Positions 53,157 to 64,000 of a DNA stretch of 64,000 bases are shown piece after piece. Position numbers and translations under genes: made by a program. The stretch's first letter is position 1, and each line of letters starts with the position of its first letter. The DNA lies in assembly GCA_047495785.1 (NCBI GenBank), contig JBLDXI010000009.1, forward strand, positions 2,046,001 to 2,110,000. The letters run 5' to 3'. Under the pieces are notes generated by a model that was not told where the DNA came from, did no database searches, and saw only the letters and a list, made by a program, of their open reading frames with translations. The stretch comes from Lepidodermella squamata (lineage: Eukaryota; Gastrotricha).

Positions 53157-56100
53157 ATGAAATATGGAACATATGAGGAAATGCAGGCCATCTCAAAGGT
53201 CTTCAACGACTACTCTCTCAAAAGGCTTCTGAACTTGCTTTTCGAATGTCTCAACGGCGGTGACGAGGTTGAAACCATTCCAGCAGGACTCGTTCTGGTC
53301 ATTTTATGCTCGTCTCGTCTGCAGAAAGCTCTTTCCAACATGTTGGCTAGCCGAGGTCCTACTGCTGTCAAAAACTCCACGAAAAATGCCTTTCTAACGT
53401 CGCTTGCAACTATGCAATATTGCGTCAAGATGAGTGACGCTCGAGATATTTTCAGGCTCATGGTTATTGTTTTTTGCTCAACATTCCGAACATCCCTTTG
53501 CTCCGGAGGCCGTCAAATCGCTCAAGTCGAAACAGGAGGCTATGAGCGTTGCGCCTGTTGGACCTGCCGAAATTCCTGGTGAAGCAGAGCCACCAGAAAA
53601 TGTGGAGAACTGCGAAATGAACTGGTCTGATCCTGACAGTGTGGCCAACAAAGACGAATTGAGGCTAAAAAGGAAACACGACCTATAACGATCAAAGCGG
53701 ATTCTACAAAATGTTTCGAGCTTTATACTGGTGCGAAATCGAAATGGCGGAGGCTGATCTCAACGAGGACGTCGCAGAGCGAAATGAAGACTACGTCGAA
53801 TTCGCCATCTCATCACTGTCGGCTGTATTTGTTCGGCTGTATTTGTTCGCGGACTAGCGGTTAAACGCTTGTAAGTTATTTTGGGTGTGACCACGAAATT
53901 CCTTTCATCTCTGGCGAAAAATGTGAAATGGCCTCAGCTCACTCAAAATAAATCCGGCATATAAGGCTGTGTGATTTTCTAGATCCCCTTGATCAGTACT
54001 TTCCATCGATACAATTGTTGTGGGAATTGGTGCTATCGATTTTGATGATCGATGATCGATAATTGGCGATATTGCAATTTTCTCCGATTTTAGCGATAAT
54101 ACATGATAATGTATGATTGTTTTTATGCGATATGGCATCTTCTATACGCAGGTGGGTTTGCGCCCTCTCTACGTCATGCTTGGCCACACCCTCTTCGAAA
54201 ATCAACAAATTTCTGAAATTACATGACGTTTTAGGAATGAAGAATTGAAAGCCCTTGATTTCATTTTTTCCATTATTCTTCAAATTTTCCAATATTTTCA
54301 AAAAATGATTTGTTTTTTTCAGCAATGCTCCGGAAGCTCCAGGTCACTATACCAAGGGTTTAGTGGAGTGGAACATGAACGATGTCAAGAATAGCGATCT
54401 CAGCGGTCGCAAAAATGACACGGCTTGCCAAGTCGTTCGCAAGTTGCGTCGAGAAGTTGAAGGCCGCCTCCTTGAGGTAGATTTGCCTGAAGCGGTGGCA
54501 ACCACAGCTACTACGAATAAAGAACGCGACTTGGATGAAGTCGAGGAAGAATTCGAAAAAGGACTTCGAAAGCCACGGAAGGCTACTCAAATTATCAAAA
54601 CCATCAAGCGCAATCGGGCTGCTCGTTCCAGGTAATCAAAGTTGGCTGCGCGGTTTTCCAGTTACAGGGCGTCTATGTATATGTGTGGAGAGTAGAAGAT
54701 GAAGTCATTGGGAATTCGAAAGCCGATCGATTCATCATCGCTTCGAAACCAGATGATCAGCTACTAGTGGAACCGTTGGATTTGAGCTGATCCGCAGCGG
54801 TTCCGGATGGGACTTCGAATTCGCTTCGATTGGCTGAATTCGCTTCGGCATCACTCGAAGAAGCTGCAACTACACCTGGAACTCTGAATCCCTCTCGCTC
54901 GAATGCTCCTGCTAATGATGAATTCGAAGAATGGAAAATAGCTTCCGAAACTTCGGATTAAAACAGTTCCTCCACTAGCTGAAAGGCTTGCTGCTCATCT
55001 TAAAAGGAAAGTTGGACGGCGGAATTTATGTTCGGCAAAACGGAGGCTCGTATTCTGAGGTGCCCGTAGCACCTAGTTCCGTTTCGAGTAATAAGTTTTA
55101 TTGATTCGACAGCATCGTCAATTGTCTCGCTCATATTGATCCGGATAATTTCTGCGGATCAGAATTACAGCCCTTTGAACCTCCATGTAATCAATGGTTT
55201 CGAACCTCCATTTGCTGATCTCATCAACAATGCTCCTCCAAAGTTGGAGCATATGCGATGGCTTCGAGTTGGTTTTCAGCTTCAATAGATAACGCGATCA
55301 GTCTCAAACGTATTTATTTTTAGGTACTCGCTTCATGCTTGCGTTCTATTTAGTAGTGCTTCGAAGCATTACGTCTCGCTGAGAATTATGGAAGGCGCGC
55401 CTTACGATCTTTATCTCCTCGACGACCTTCGTCACGACACGGAAAATCAGCCTAATTGGGTTAGGGTTCCCAGAGGAACGGGTGTCCTCAAGGGATACGA
55501 GGGCTATTTCGCAAAATTGCTGTTGCCCAAAATCAAAAGTTGTTGAAACAGCAGCTTTCTCGGCGCAGTTGATTTCGCAAAATTCCTATGCGGCACGGTA
55601 TGGAGAAATAAATTTGGATTTTCTCGATAAAGACTCTGACTCCGATTCGAAAATCGATTCGGGGAATCCGACTACTTCAGGTTTGTTCAAGCTACTATTT
55701 TCCCGGTGCCACTCACTAGCCTAATAAAAATTATTTGAAATCTGACATTCGAAATCTGAAATTCTCTTACATTTTTGTCAATTGTATTTTTACTACTTGC
55801 TGCAATCGTCATCTCAACGCTCAAGTCCTCTTCCAAATATTTATTTTCAGCTGGTCTAGTTTCCTCCGTTCAAAGTCCGGAAGTGAGCGCTGATGTGGCT
55901 ACTGGCACCTGTGCTGTACGAATCGCACCTCACGCCAGTCGATCATTCAAGATTATCGTGAAATCCAACCTGAGAAGTTGTCGTGTCAGACCTGCGGGAA
56001 GATTTACAAAAAGAAAGCCTGGCTTGCGAAACACGAGGCCAAACACGCTGCCCTGAACAAAAATTTGATTGCGAGATTAGCGGACGAATCTGACAATGAA

Positions 56101-57094
56101 GTCGATAAAAGTTTTCGAGAAAGACTGCAGCAAATGATGTTTGAGACGAAAAATCCACCTCCTGTTGAGCCAAATGATATTTTGACCTGGGCTACAACAG
56201 AGCCTCGTTTCATCGATCCAAGTGACAGTGCTGGAGCCTTCATTTGGCCGGATAATGGCGGTCGCGATAGCCTCCAAGTTGTTACCAAAGCAACTGTTGC
56301 TTTAGATAGCATCGCGTTGGCTTTATTCGACACCAAAGATTTCCTATACGACGGCCCTTTGAAGAACTATCTGCGAGCTCATCGCGGTTCTCGTCTGCAG
56401 GACATACACAAGAACAGGGCCGAATTTGTGAAGCATACTTTCCCTGAAGTTGCTCATATTCGAGGAGGCGACTGTGTTGTTTACGACCTGGGAATGTTAT
56501 CTTTGATCGACGTTTGCCGAACCATCTTTCAGCGCCAAAACTGCGGATTGCTCCATGGAATCACACGTTTCTACAATCCAGTGTTGGTAGTCGAAAGCGC
56601 GGAAAACGACCCGTTTGTTGATATAACATTCTGGAAAATTTTATCGCGCTTGAATTTCACCGATTATTTTAGATTTCGAGAAGACGCCGAACAGTCCCTT
56701 CACTCTTCCTTCTTACCCTTACTCTTCTTACTCTTCCCGTGCCGGTTATAGCAATTGGCATAGTGCCGCCGATCGCAATCCCCGACGTATTCCGAGGCGA
56801 ACGATGATGCTCCAGTTCCAAGCAACTCGGTATAGCTCCTAAATGCTAATTGGTCGCAATTTCATGAGACTTTTTTCAATTATTAATCAGGTACCGCCTA
56901 TATCGTCTGTCATCGCCAAAGAAGTGGATAGCTCACGTTTGGCAGTCATAAAACCCGGCGAGAGGGGCCTCGATGTCTGCGTGCCCAATGAAAAGAGAAA
57001 AATCCTCGTCAGAGAAGACCGCGTCGAAGTCTGCGACATCCGATTTGATCTTTGGCATCCAAAGATGCTCATTTTCGCCTTAGTCGTCGACTAG
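53157..57094 (+). pseudogene. Decayed coding block of unidentified element or gene
   Basis: Coherent peptides appear in shifting frames. They are MKYGTYEEMQAISKVFN (53157), EHPFAPEAVKSLKSKQEAMS (53485), KMFRALYWCEIEMAEADLNE (about 53708), TKGLVEWNMNDVKNSDLSG (54352), VGCAVFQLQGVYVYVWRVED (54640), RIISADQNYSPLNLHVINGF (about 55146), YDLYLLDDLRHDTENQPNWV (about 55406), the zinc-finger part from 55978, and LDVCVPNEKRKILVRED (56971). Frame changes fall at base runs: T6 53470-53475, A5 53667-53671, CCCAAAA 55526-55532, CCC 56696-56698. There is also an in-frame TGA at about 54788. No other gene in the window has such breaks. I recognise no family. It could alternatively be a living gene with sequencing indels. 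Confidence 0.55.
55978..56703 (+). pseudogene. C2H2 zinc-finger ORF fragment inside the 5.2-kb unit
   Basis: The longest intact piece, about 240 codons. It starts with a C2H2 finger (LSCQTCGKIYKKKAWLAKHE, next His in AKH), then continues with WPDNGGRDSLQVVTKATVAL, FLYDGPLKNYLRAHRGSRLQ and GGDCVVYDLGMLSLIDVCRT. The finger suggests DNA binding. The rest is unlike any domain I know, and I see no spaced DDE or reverse transcriptase motif. After codon GAACAG at 56693 the frame shifts by one at a CCC run and continues as PFTLPSYPYSSYSSRAGYSN. An upstream frame at 55858-55977 may be its former N-terminal part. Confidence 0.5.
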
Positions 57095-57681
57095 AAATTG
57101 ATCACCAAATTTGCTTCCAAATGCGAGACAAAATTAGTCAAATTATAATTGTCTTATTTGTGTGCTCAACTTTTTAATCAAACATGTTTTCGAAGTCGAG
57201 GTACTTCAGCAATCATGTCTCTCATGTGGAAATGAAAAATAAATTTCGATTTTAAGGTTTGATTTGGTACGAAAACTTTTTTGATGACGGAGATACAGGT
57301 GTGTGGATTATTAATTATGCCGTTTTTCAGCCCAACTTTTTGATGAATAAGAAGCATCGAATCGCTAAATGAATACTATAACAAGATTCAGCATAGTCGA
57401 ATTAATTACTCCTGAAAGACTGGCACTCATAACAGTTGTACCAAGCACAGAAGCTTTAAACAATGTCTCGAAACACCCTATTTTAATGAAAAGTGTCCCG
57501 AACTGGGCCATAACGTTTCCAATCTAAAATTTGACGCTGCCACGAGAATCAGCAGGGTCGAAATAAACCCTCATAACAGTCAACTGAGCACGAAAAGCCA
57601 CATAATAACCGCAAAAGCTATAAGAAAATTGTGTTGTGGACACCCTAAAACTTCAAGCCACAAGCCAAATTTGACTTCTGA

Positions 57682-57729
57682 GCGACAGGTGCACCAGGTA
57701 TTGACAAAATTGGTGTCAATCGACCAGTG
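57682..57729 (-). repeat. Right terminal inverted repeat of the 5.2-kb unit
   Basis: Reverse complement of the left repeat over 42 bp (57682-57723), with the extension CCAGTG to 57729. Just inside it is the near-palindrome AGCCAAATTTGACT, which relates to AGCCAAATTTGGCT outside the left repeat. Confidence 0.8.
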
Positions 57730-58586
57730 ACTTTGATTTGATTTGATTTGATTTCTTCAATTGGAACAGTGAATGAGAAAACATGGAAGAAGAGGAAGAA
57801 ATGCCGGTGTTTTTGTGACTGCAGTTACTTTTTTAGACGTATGCTTACATGAATTGCTTTGTCTTTTGGTTTACTTGTTATACTTCTGTTTTGCAAGCAT
57901 GGTGAGAAAATATGTTTTCGTCATTTGTACGTGATTGTTACCTGATGGCTTTGAAGAGAGACCGAGTTAATAAACAAAAGTTATGGGCACCATCAGTTTT
58001 TTCGACATCCACATTTTTTTCCTACAGTCGCTGCGCGCAGGAACATGGATTATATTAGTGCGCCAAATACTTGCCGCGCGTATGTATATAATTTATTATC
58101 ACTAATAATAGCCGCAGTGCTCGTCTACACGCGCGTACTATCAATTGTAGTTTGACCCCTGAACGACCGCACAGCATCTGGGTACTACGTTGAAGGCGAA
58201 GTAATGAGCCAGGCATTTACAACCACAAGGCTTTGTACACACCCAGCTTTGCCTTTTTCTTATGATAAAATGGCAACAGACATTGTGGTATTGATCGTCT
58301 ATACACTGCTTGAATGAGCAGTACACTACAGGCGCTTGTTGTACGCAATGAATTGTTATACAAACTAAATCGCGGCTGATATTTTTCATTCATAAAATAT
58401 TGATTGTACAGACATTTCTGCCAATCACGCTGCATATTTTAAGCTGGTGTTTTTTCATTTTTGAATTTTAATTAATTCTTTTAGGCCAGTATTATACAAG
58501 CCAATCCCGGAAAGGTCATGAGGTCTGCATTTCCTGAATGCTAATGTGTTCTCGTTCAACTTTTGACTCACGACTCGAAAGTTAAA
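57730..58586. other. Intergenic, with a TTTGA microsatellite
   Basis: A short (TTTGA)n run occupies about 57732-57754. The rest has no recognisable gene and should contain the promoter of the large receptor-like gene that follows. Confidence 0.5.
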
Positions 58587-61500
58587 ATGGCAGCTTTTAA
58601 TGTCAAACTGCTGATTTTTCTGGGGTTGAGCTCGCACGCAACAAGGGCTGATTCGAATCGAAGTGAACCCGTGTCGAACTGTGGCAATGTGGACTGCTTG
58701 ATGTTAAATCAGGCAATTGTCGAAGGACATGATTTTTTTCTCGCAAAATTCGCATCGAAAGACAAAGCCTCTCTACGTGATGCAGGTTACTGGATTCGGC
58801 TCAAAACCTGCCATGTCGAAGTTCCGTGCAGTAATTGCACTTATTACAACATCACTGAGTCTTTGCATTGTAAGTTATATACCGAGAAAAATTGTCGGAT
58901 AACTGTAAAGTTTTTTACGCATAGGCTCTTCAAATGCGCGTTTACCATGCGACAAACTGGCTGGGAATGAAGGCGAAGAATTCGTGTTCTTCACAAAAGG
59001 CAGCACTAGCTTAGCATCGCCAGGAATGGCTGGTCCATGTTCTTTCGAAAATTGGTTGCAATTGCTACAGAAATGCAACATCGATTGCAATAAAGCGAAT
59101 AGTGAGAGATGAAAAATCAGAACTTGGATAATAATTTCTCGTGAAATTTTTTCAGCTTGTTGCGTGACAACTACATCGAAAACCACATCGACCACAACGA
59201 CGGAGAGAATCAGGCCTTATCCAACCCCGACACCTCCTGCTCCTATAGTACCACCGGACGCAAAATGTGGTCATGTTTGTAACAGTGATTGCTTCTCGGC
59301 TCGTTTCAAAGCCGCGAGTGAAGGTAGAATTTTCCATTTTAACGAGTTTTCCCAGTGATAGTTTGCTATCAATAGTATTTTTGGGAATTTTACCTGGGCC
59401 TACAACCTCGATTCAAGTTGAATGCATTCTAAAAACGTCCCAATCATACGCATCGTGGCAATATTCTGTTATTGGTAAAACATTTTCATTTTCTCTGATT
59501 AATTTTGTTAGTGGATTAATTGTTTTTAGGACCGTTATCTTGCAGCAACACATCGATTCCTCGTGAAAAAATTACTCACGTCTTTTTTGCCAGCGCATCC
59601 GCTTTCTTGTATAAACCCGGGTTTATTAAGCTTACTTCTGATCCGATTCCAATACAAACTGCCGATGCTTGGCTAACCGCCACCAGTTATTGCGGTTTAC
59701 CTGCCCAGCCCCAATTTCCATCAAAGTACACCACAGTATCGCGTAAGGAGTCCTAAACTACACAAAACGGCTGTTTAGGTGAATTTTTGAATGTCTAGCG
59801 TTCTGTTGCCTCAAGAAGCCGAGCGCTTGTAGCAATGAAGTTTCGGTTGAAGAAATCAAAGACAAAAACTTGCGTTATTCAACGCCTGTTCCGCCATCCA
59901 CTCCAGCTACGATTTCCCAACAGTGCTCCGAAAATTCTTGCCCTTTCGAACTTTGCGATAGCGACTGCTTCAAAACCAGATTTGATGCTTCGAGTGAAGG
60001 TAGCTAAGCGAAAAGCTTGCAATACAATTGATATATTTAGTTTTACTTTTTTACAGTCTTTCTCGCCGAAAATTTGCTTCATGGCCAAAATTCAGTGACC
60101 ATTTATTGCTGGCTTAGACGTTCGTTAGAGCTCAATCATACCGTCTCTTTCAGCGGTAAGGTTTTATTGCAATTATTTTCTAGGTCAATCGATCGATTTT
60201 TCTTAGGATCTTCTCATGTCGATTCACGATGTTTCTCTGCTATGTCTATATCTAACCTGGGACAAGGACCTTACATGTTTTTCGCAAACAGAAGTTCGAT
60301 AGCGAACCAAACCGTCGTTTTGATGACTGCGAAACCTATTGCTGTTTCATCTTACATGGCTTGGCGAGAAGTAACGAGTTTAGCTGGAATTAACCCTGAA
60401 CCAACCTCGGAATTCATGCCATGTTAGTATTGAAATTGATTGAAATTTTTCATGTGTTTTATGAACCCATTTTTTCAGTTGGTTCGTGCTCCAAAAACCC
60501 AGTGAAACATTTGGATGACGTCAGTGTTGCTAAACTGGGAGAGCTGAATAACGTGCCATGCACTGGAAATTCGAATAGTCTAAACGAAAGGTTCAGCGGA
60601 GTCGCGTCTCAGACGAAACGAGCAGTAGTTTGGGCTAAAATCTCAAATACAGGAAATTCTACGAATTTATCACCTGAATGCGCGTTGAACTTGCAGTCGA
60701 TTGATCCTAACTTCAATCTTTCCCTAAGTGCCGGCAGTTGCTTCTGGGTAAACGAAAATATCACCGGATTTTCTGTTGTTGCTGTGGATTTCGATTCTTC
60801 GAAAAATGCGATTCTATCTAGTGAACCTCTAGAGATTAAAGCAGCAGACGCATGGCTTGCGATATCTCAACTTTGCTCGCTGCGGAATGTTAAGCAAACC
60901 GGCAAAAGCTGTCCGTTGATTCCGGATGAACGTGGTTGTTTTTTCGATCTAAATGCCCACGAAACCACCCAGCCTGATTTCAGCCTCGCTCGAAAAAGTG
61001 ATTGAGAAACAGTTTCATTCACAATTTTACTAATTTTGCCAATTTAGGGGTGAAATGCAAGAGCTTGGCTGTTGATTCATATCGTGAGCGGGTTCTAATG
61101 TCTGATATCATCTTCTACGGCCACGTAAAATCGTTGAACTATTCGGATCGCTCGTTGAAATTTACGCCAGAATGCTCACTTCAAACTAGCCCTGGTTCAA
61201 AGTTTTCTGCGGAAACAATCAGAATTGCTGGTAAGTAGGACAAACAATATTTGGCGTTAGAAAAGTTTGCAATATTTGAAGTTCCTCCTGAATTCGACGG
61301 CTGTTTCGATTTCGACGACAGCGCTGTTCTTCAGAATAAATCCTTCATTATGTTCACGGATAAGAATTTCCGGTTATCAGCGCGAGAAATCGAAATTACT
61401 GACCAAAAGCAGATCCAGATCTTCGCTAGTACGTGCGGTACTTCCATTGACGGATGCAAGGCCTTGATCGATCCACACGAGGGTTGCTTTCAAGACCTGA

Positions 61501-63277
61501 ACATCTCTTCAGTTTTCACCTCGCCAGTCGCACTCCCGGCAATTATAAAACCGTCTTGCTGTCAAAACATGACGAACAATTTTTCGAAGGAAATATTCGA
61601 CATCGCGGATCAAATTGTTTGGGCAACGATAAATTCTATCGAAATTCTGACGTTGCCTAACGCCAAAGCGAAAAGTGACCGCCTCATTGGTCTAGGGTTT
61701 ACGGGGCGCTGTTATATGAAACATGTAGCCGAAGCAGACAATGCTTTAACCGCGATAAGTAAGAATTTTATTGTCAAGATGAAAGTCTAGTGATTTTGCG
61801 TTTTTTTCAGTCAATCAAGGGTCATTATCAGGGCCTATTCATGCAGGCGTCGATTACATTTTTGTGCTGCAGCGATTGAAAAATTCACCCTGGAAAAGTA
61901 TGACTTATGAAGTAATCGCTACGCCAATTACCGCGTCGAAGTTGATTTGGCAACAATTTTGCTCGATATGCGGAATTTCCCCTACAAATCGATACAATCA
62001 ACAAAATTCTCCTGGCAGCGAGAGATGCGGAGGCCCTTGGAGTTGTCAGTTGATTTCGAGCCAAGTTCAGAAAAACTGTTTACCCAATGTCGATTTATCA
62101 AATACGAGTAATTCATGCATAGCAAAATCTGACAACTTCACGTTGAGAATGGAGGCGGTTCCCAACGACCCTGCTGTGATTTTTGGCGAAGTCATTTCGT
62201 CAAAAACAGTCGAAGAGAATAGCGACTCCGATAAAGTTGGGGCGAATTTATTGGCAATTTTCCCTCTGAAGAATGAAAATCACGAGGCTCAAAGCATCAT
62301 TTTCAAGCCAATTTGTCAAATCTCCGGTGAATCTAAGCCATCGACGTCTTTAATCCACATTTCATGTAAAACAAATCTAAATTTTTAAATTTATATTAAA
62401 AAATAATTTTTGTTAAGATTTCGAATGCGACTGTTTCTACAACAACTCGTTTGATTTTTCATCTGGACAGCGTTATCTGATTTTCATGAATTCTCATATC
62501 GGAGCGATGACTGCGATGCCAATACCAATAGATGACCAGGGTATCAGATTGGTCGGCAATAGCTGCTCTATACGCCCGCCCGCCTTCGCAATCTCCCCGG
62601 AATATGCCGAAAAATACGAATCTATTTGCCCAACGTACGCACCTCCTCCCAGTCGATGCAATTATTCGCTACTCGTTGAAGATGTTATCAAAATGCCTCC
62701 GAGATCTCAGTCTTTCACATCACTCCCGTGGTGGTTCATCGGAATCATTGTTTTAGGGTCTAGCCTGGCGTTACTTCTCGCGTTTGGGACTTATCGATTC
62801 GTCATTTACAGAGCTAGAAAACGGGCACAGCAAGCAGTTTTCACGGCCGAGCCCTCTGAAAGACGAGTCAATAGTGACCGCAGCCCTTTGTTTATGAGCG
62901 AAGTTGAGGAAGAAGACATTCCTTCACTTTCAAGGCAACTTCACTCGAGCGCCGATGCGATTAATACCGCCGCTCCTTCAGCTGGTCGGTTTGGAGGTAG
63001 CGGCGAGGTTGGCCTTGTTTCAGTCCGGCGGATTAGGGCTGCTAGTGATACTGACTTCGACGATTTTTTCGGAATCGCTGATAGTCAAAGTCGTTTGATC
63101 GCTGAAAGCGAGACTATATCGCCGAGTCAAAATCCTGTTATTTTCAGGCCTGTTCAGAGCCAGAAATTGAGCCGAAGATCAAGCGGGCGAAAATTGCAGA
63201 TATCAATGCCTGAATCGAATGATAATCAGGTAGCTGGAACCTCCGAAGTCTTGCCTGATCAAAATGATCAAACTTGA
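58587..63277 (+). CDS. Large type I membrane protein with tandem cysteine-containing repeats
   Basis: Thirteen exons: 58587-58869, 58925-59101, 59156-59323, 59376-59474, 59530-59742, 59799-59999, 60057-60155, 60207-60422, 60479-60997, 61048-61230, 61282-61758, 61811-62365, 62418-63277. They give 1349 aa. All 12 introns are phase 1, so every internal exon is a symmetric module. A signal peptide (VKLLIFLGLSSHATRA) precedes about 1,150 extracellular residues with repeated units: a start like CDSDCFKTRFDASSEVFLAE, a V.CWLRR strand, S..C then FF, and (A)ADAWL before a Cys. A Thr/Pro linker (TTTSKTTSTTTTE) lies after unit 1. The membrane helix is WWFIGIIVLGSSLALLLAFG, and the tail is about 155 aa, acidic and Ser-rich. 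Some units faintly resemble netrin-like folds (SDIIFYGHV, ADQIVWATI), which is a guess. Function unknown. Confidence 0.8.
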
Positions 63278-63331
63278 TAGAGCTTCAACTTTTTGTGCAC
63301 ACAATTTTTACTATCGTTTGTTACCCCTGCG

Positions 63332-63337
63332 AATAAA
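63332..63337 (+). terminator. Polyadenylation signal AATAAA of the large membrane protein gene
   Basis: AATAAA 54 bp after the stop codon of the 13-exon gene. Confidence 0.6.
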
Positions 63338-63522
63338 TCGGAATTTTAACTCATGCCTGTACGTAAAGCTTTTGCCTACTGAAATTCAACTCGAACTAGA
63401 TAAAGTCAACTCAAAATATGTAAGTACAAGCTAGAAGTCAGCTTCGAATAATTCTACAATTTTCTATCATTCATTCCCTATGTCTAGGTGTTGAAATAAC
63501 GCATAATATTCGCAATGGAAAC

Positions 63523-63528
63523 TTTATT
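63523..63528 (-). terminator. Possible polyadenylation signal for the right-edge gene
   Basis: TTTATT on the plus strand (AATAAA on the minus), about 254 bp beyond the stop of the minus-strand gene at the right edge. Confidence 0.4.
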
Positions 63529-63781
63529 TTAAAATGGCTTTTGCACTTCATTGACTGTTGAACGCGGTAAACATCGTTCTTCTAAGTTTTATGAACGGCA
63601 CATGAGTATAAAAATTGCGGTCCAACAACAAATTGAGGTTGTTTGAAAAAAGGATTTCCCAAACTGAAGGCACACGTTCAAATAGCGATGCAGTTCTTCC
63701 TTTTTCCTGCAAAAATAGGTAGGTTATATAAACCGCTAAGGATTGCTCCAAGACATCACAGGCGTCGCAGCAGCATTATGA

Positions 63782-64000
63782 TCATTTGTTCGAAGTTTTC
63801 GCTCTTTCGGAATTCGTTGACTCGTTATGCGAGTGTTTAGCCGAATTCATCGGCTTGTGGCTATCACCAGATTCAGCCAAAATATCGCGATCGACTTCCC
63901 ATAACGCGATTTCTTTTTCTTTCACTGCTTTCTGAAAATTGACATGATTCAATTACTGAATTTTTCAGGATGAGATCAACTCACCATGACGCATTCTTGA
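63782..64000 (-). CDS. 3' end of a gene cut by the window edge
   Basis: On the minus strand an exon piece 64000-63985 (ends QECVM) and a last exon 63931-63782 join in phase 0 across a 53-bp intron (donor GTGAGT, acceptor TTTTCAG), ending in TGA. The visible C-terminus is AVKEKEIALWEVDRDILA followed by a polar Ser/His/Asn/Lys tail (HSHNESTNSERAKTSNK). There are too few residues to name a family. Splice signals and codon continuity support real coding. Confidence 0.55.

Larger units (their letters stand above)
52545..57729. mobile_element. 5.2-kb unit bounded by inverted repeats, enclosing decayed ORFs
   Basis: A 42-bp inverted repeat with one mismatch lies at 52553-52594 and 57682-57723 (core TCGATTGACACCAATTTTG, and GGTGCACCTGTCGC). 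A looser extension CAYTGG brings each end to 52545 and 57729. Between them, plus-strand coding fragments in several frames run from about 53157 to 57094, including a C2H2-type zinc finger. No transposase, integrase or polymerase motif was recognised, and no target duplication was seen next to the ends. It may be a DNA transposon of unknown family, or two oppositely placed copies of a dispersed repeat around a host pseudogene. Confidence 0.5.
63278..63781. other. Convergent 3' untranslated regions
   Basis: Holds the 3' ends of the large receptor-like gene (+) and of the partial gene at the right edge (-). No ORF is supported. Confidence 0.5.

Noticed and set aside
53157-57094. Assignment of the TIR-enclosed ORFs to a known transposase, Polinton or retroelement class
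   Set aside because: No DDE, integrase, polymerase B, protease or reverse transcriptase motif could be pointed to; a name would be invented.
61231-61260. 30-bp intron in the receptor-like gene
   Set aside because: An acceptor at TTTGAAG (61281) gives a 50-bp intron in the same frame, which is more likely.
1-64000. CRISPR arrays, bacterial operons, riboswitches, rRNA genes
   Set aside because: The window is eukaryotic with spliced genes; no regularly spaced direct repeats and no rRNA-like conserved segments were seen.

Overview
The window is eukaryotic, from a compact animal genome. Coding sequence is interrupted by many GT-AG introns, most about 50-60 bp long. Gene content is metazoan: MKS1, Maelstrom, heparan sulfate 2-O-sulfotransferase, Ragulator LAMTOR1, ECT2 and ataxin-2. 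The phylum cannot be assigned from sequence alone. Intron 3' ends are relaxed, with AAG used often beside CAG and TAG. Several same-strand genes lie only 120-240 bp apart, which suggests operon-like transcription units. One short (TTAGGG)n tract is present. I joined exons by hand so that reading frame, GT-AG borders and known family motifs agree; exon coordinates are given in each entry.

Layout. 1-1393 (+): 3' part of an unrecognised hydrophilic protein. 3849-7106 (-): ECT2-type RhoGEF. 7107-10383: intergenic, with a 594-bp TIR element. 10384-10942 (-): LAMTOR1. 11614-13687 (-): Maelstrom. 14543-16562 (-): MKK7-type MAP2K. 18323-22145 (+): MKS1 followed by two paralogous Ly6-like GPI-type proteins. 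22297-29510 (-): MTR4 helicase and UPF2. 29511-31235: intergenic, with a retrotransposon relic and a telomere-like tract. 31236-37877 (+): mitochondrial 3-ketoacyl-CoA thiolase and ataxin-2. 39164-39507 (-): a three-exon small membrane protein. 40054-41309 (-): HS2ST. 43529-46322 (+): RPL28 and a BAR-only endophilin-B. 47370-51806 (+): PPIL3, DOLPP1, SNAPIN and a PB1-MAP3K, tightly packed. 51971-57729: transposon-rich, with two head-to-head tRNA-derived SINEs and a 5.2-kb unit with terminal inverted repeats around decayed ORFs. 58587-63277 (+): a large 13-exon receptor-like protein with all introns in phase 1. 63782-64000 (-): the 3' end of another gene.

Most genes are housekeeping: mRNA surveillance and exosome (UPF2, MTR4), piRNA pathway (Maelstrom), RNA-binding (ataxin-2), stress MAPK signalling (MKK7, MAP3K), lysosomal mTORC1 signalling (LAMTOR1), cilia (MKS1), and membrane trafficking (endophilin B, SNAPIN). 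I found no common pathway that would explain the grouping beyond chance or co-transcription. The points most worth following are the candidate operons, the large phase-1 repeat protein with a possible intronised coding segment, the TIR unit with unidentified zinc-finger ORFs, and the unusual catalytic motifs of the two kinases.
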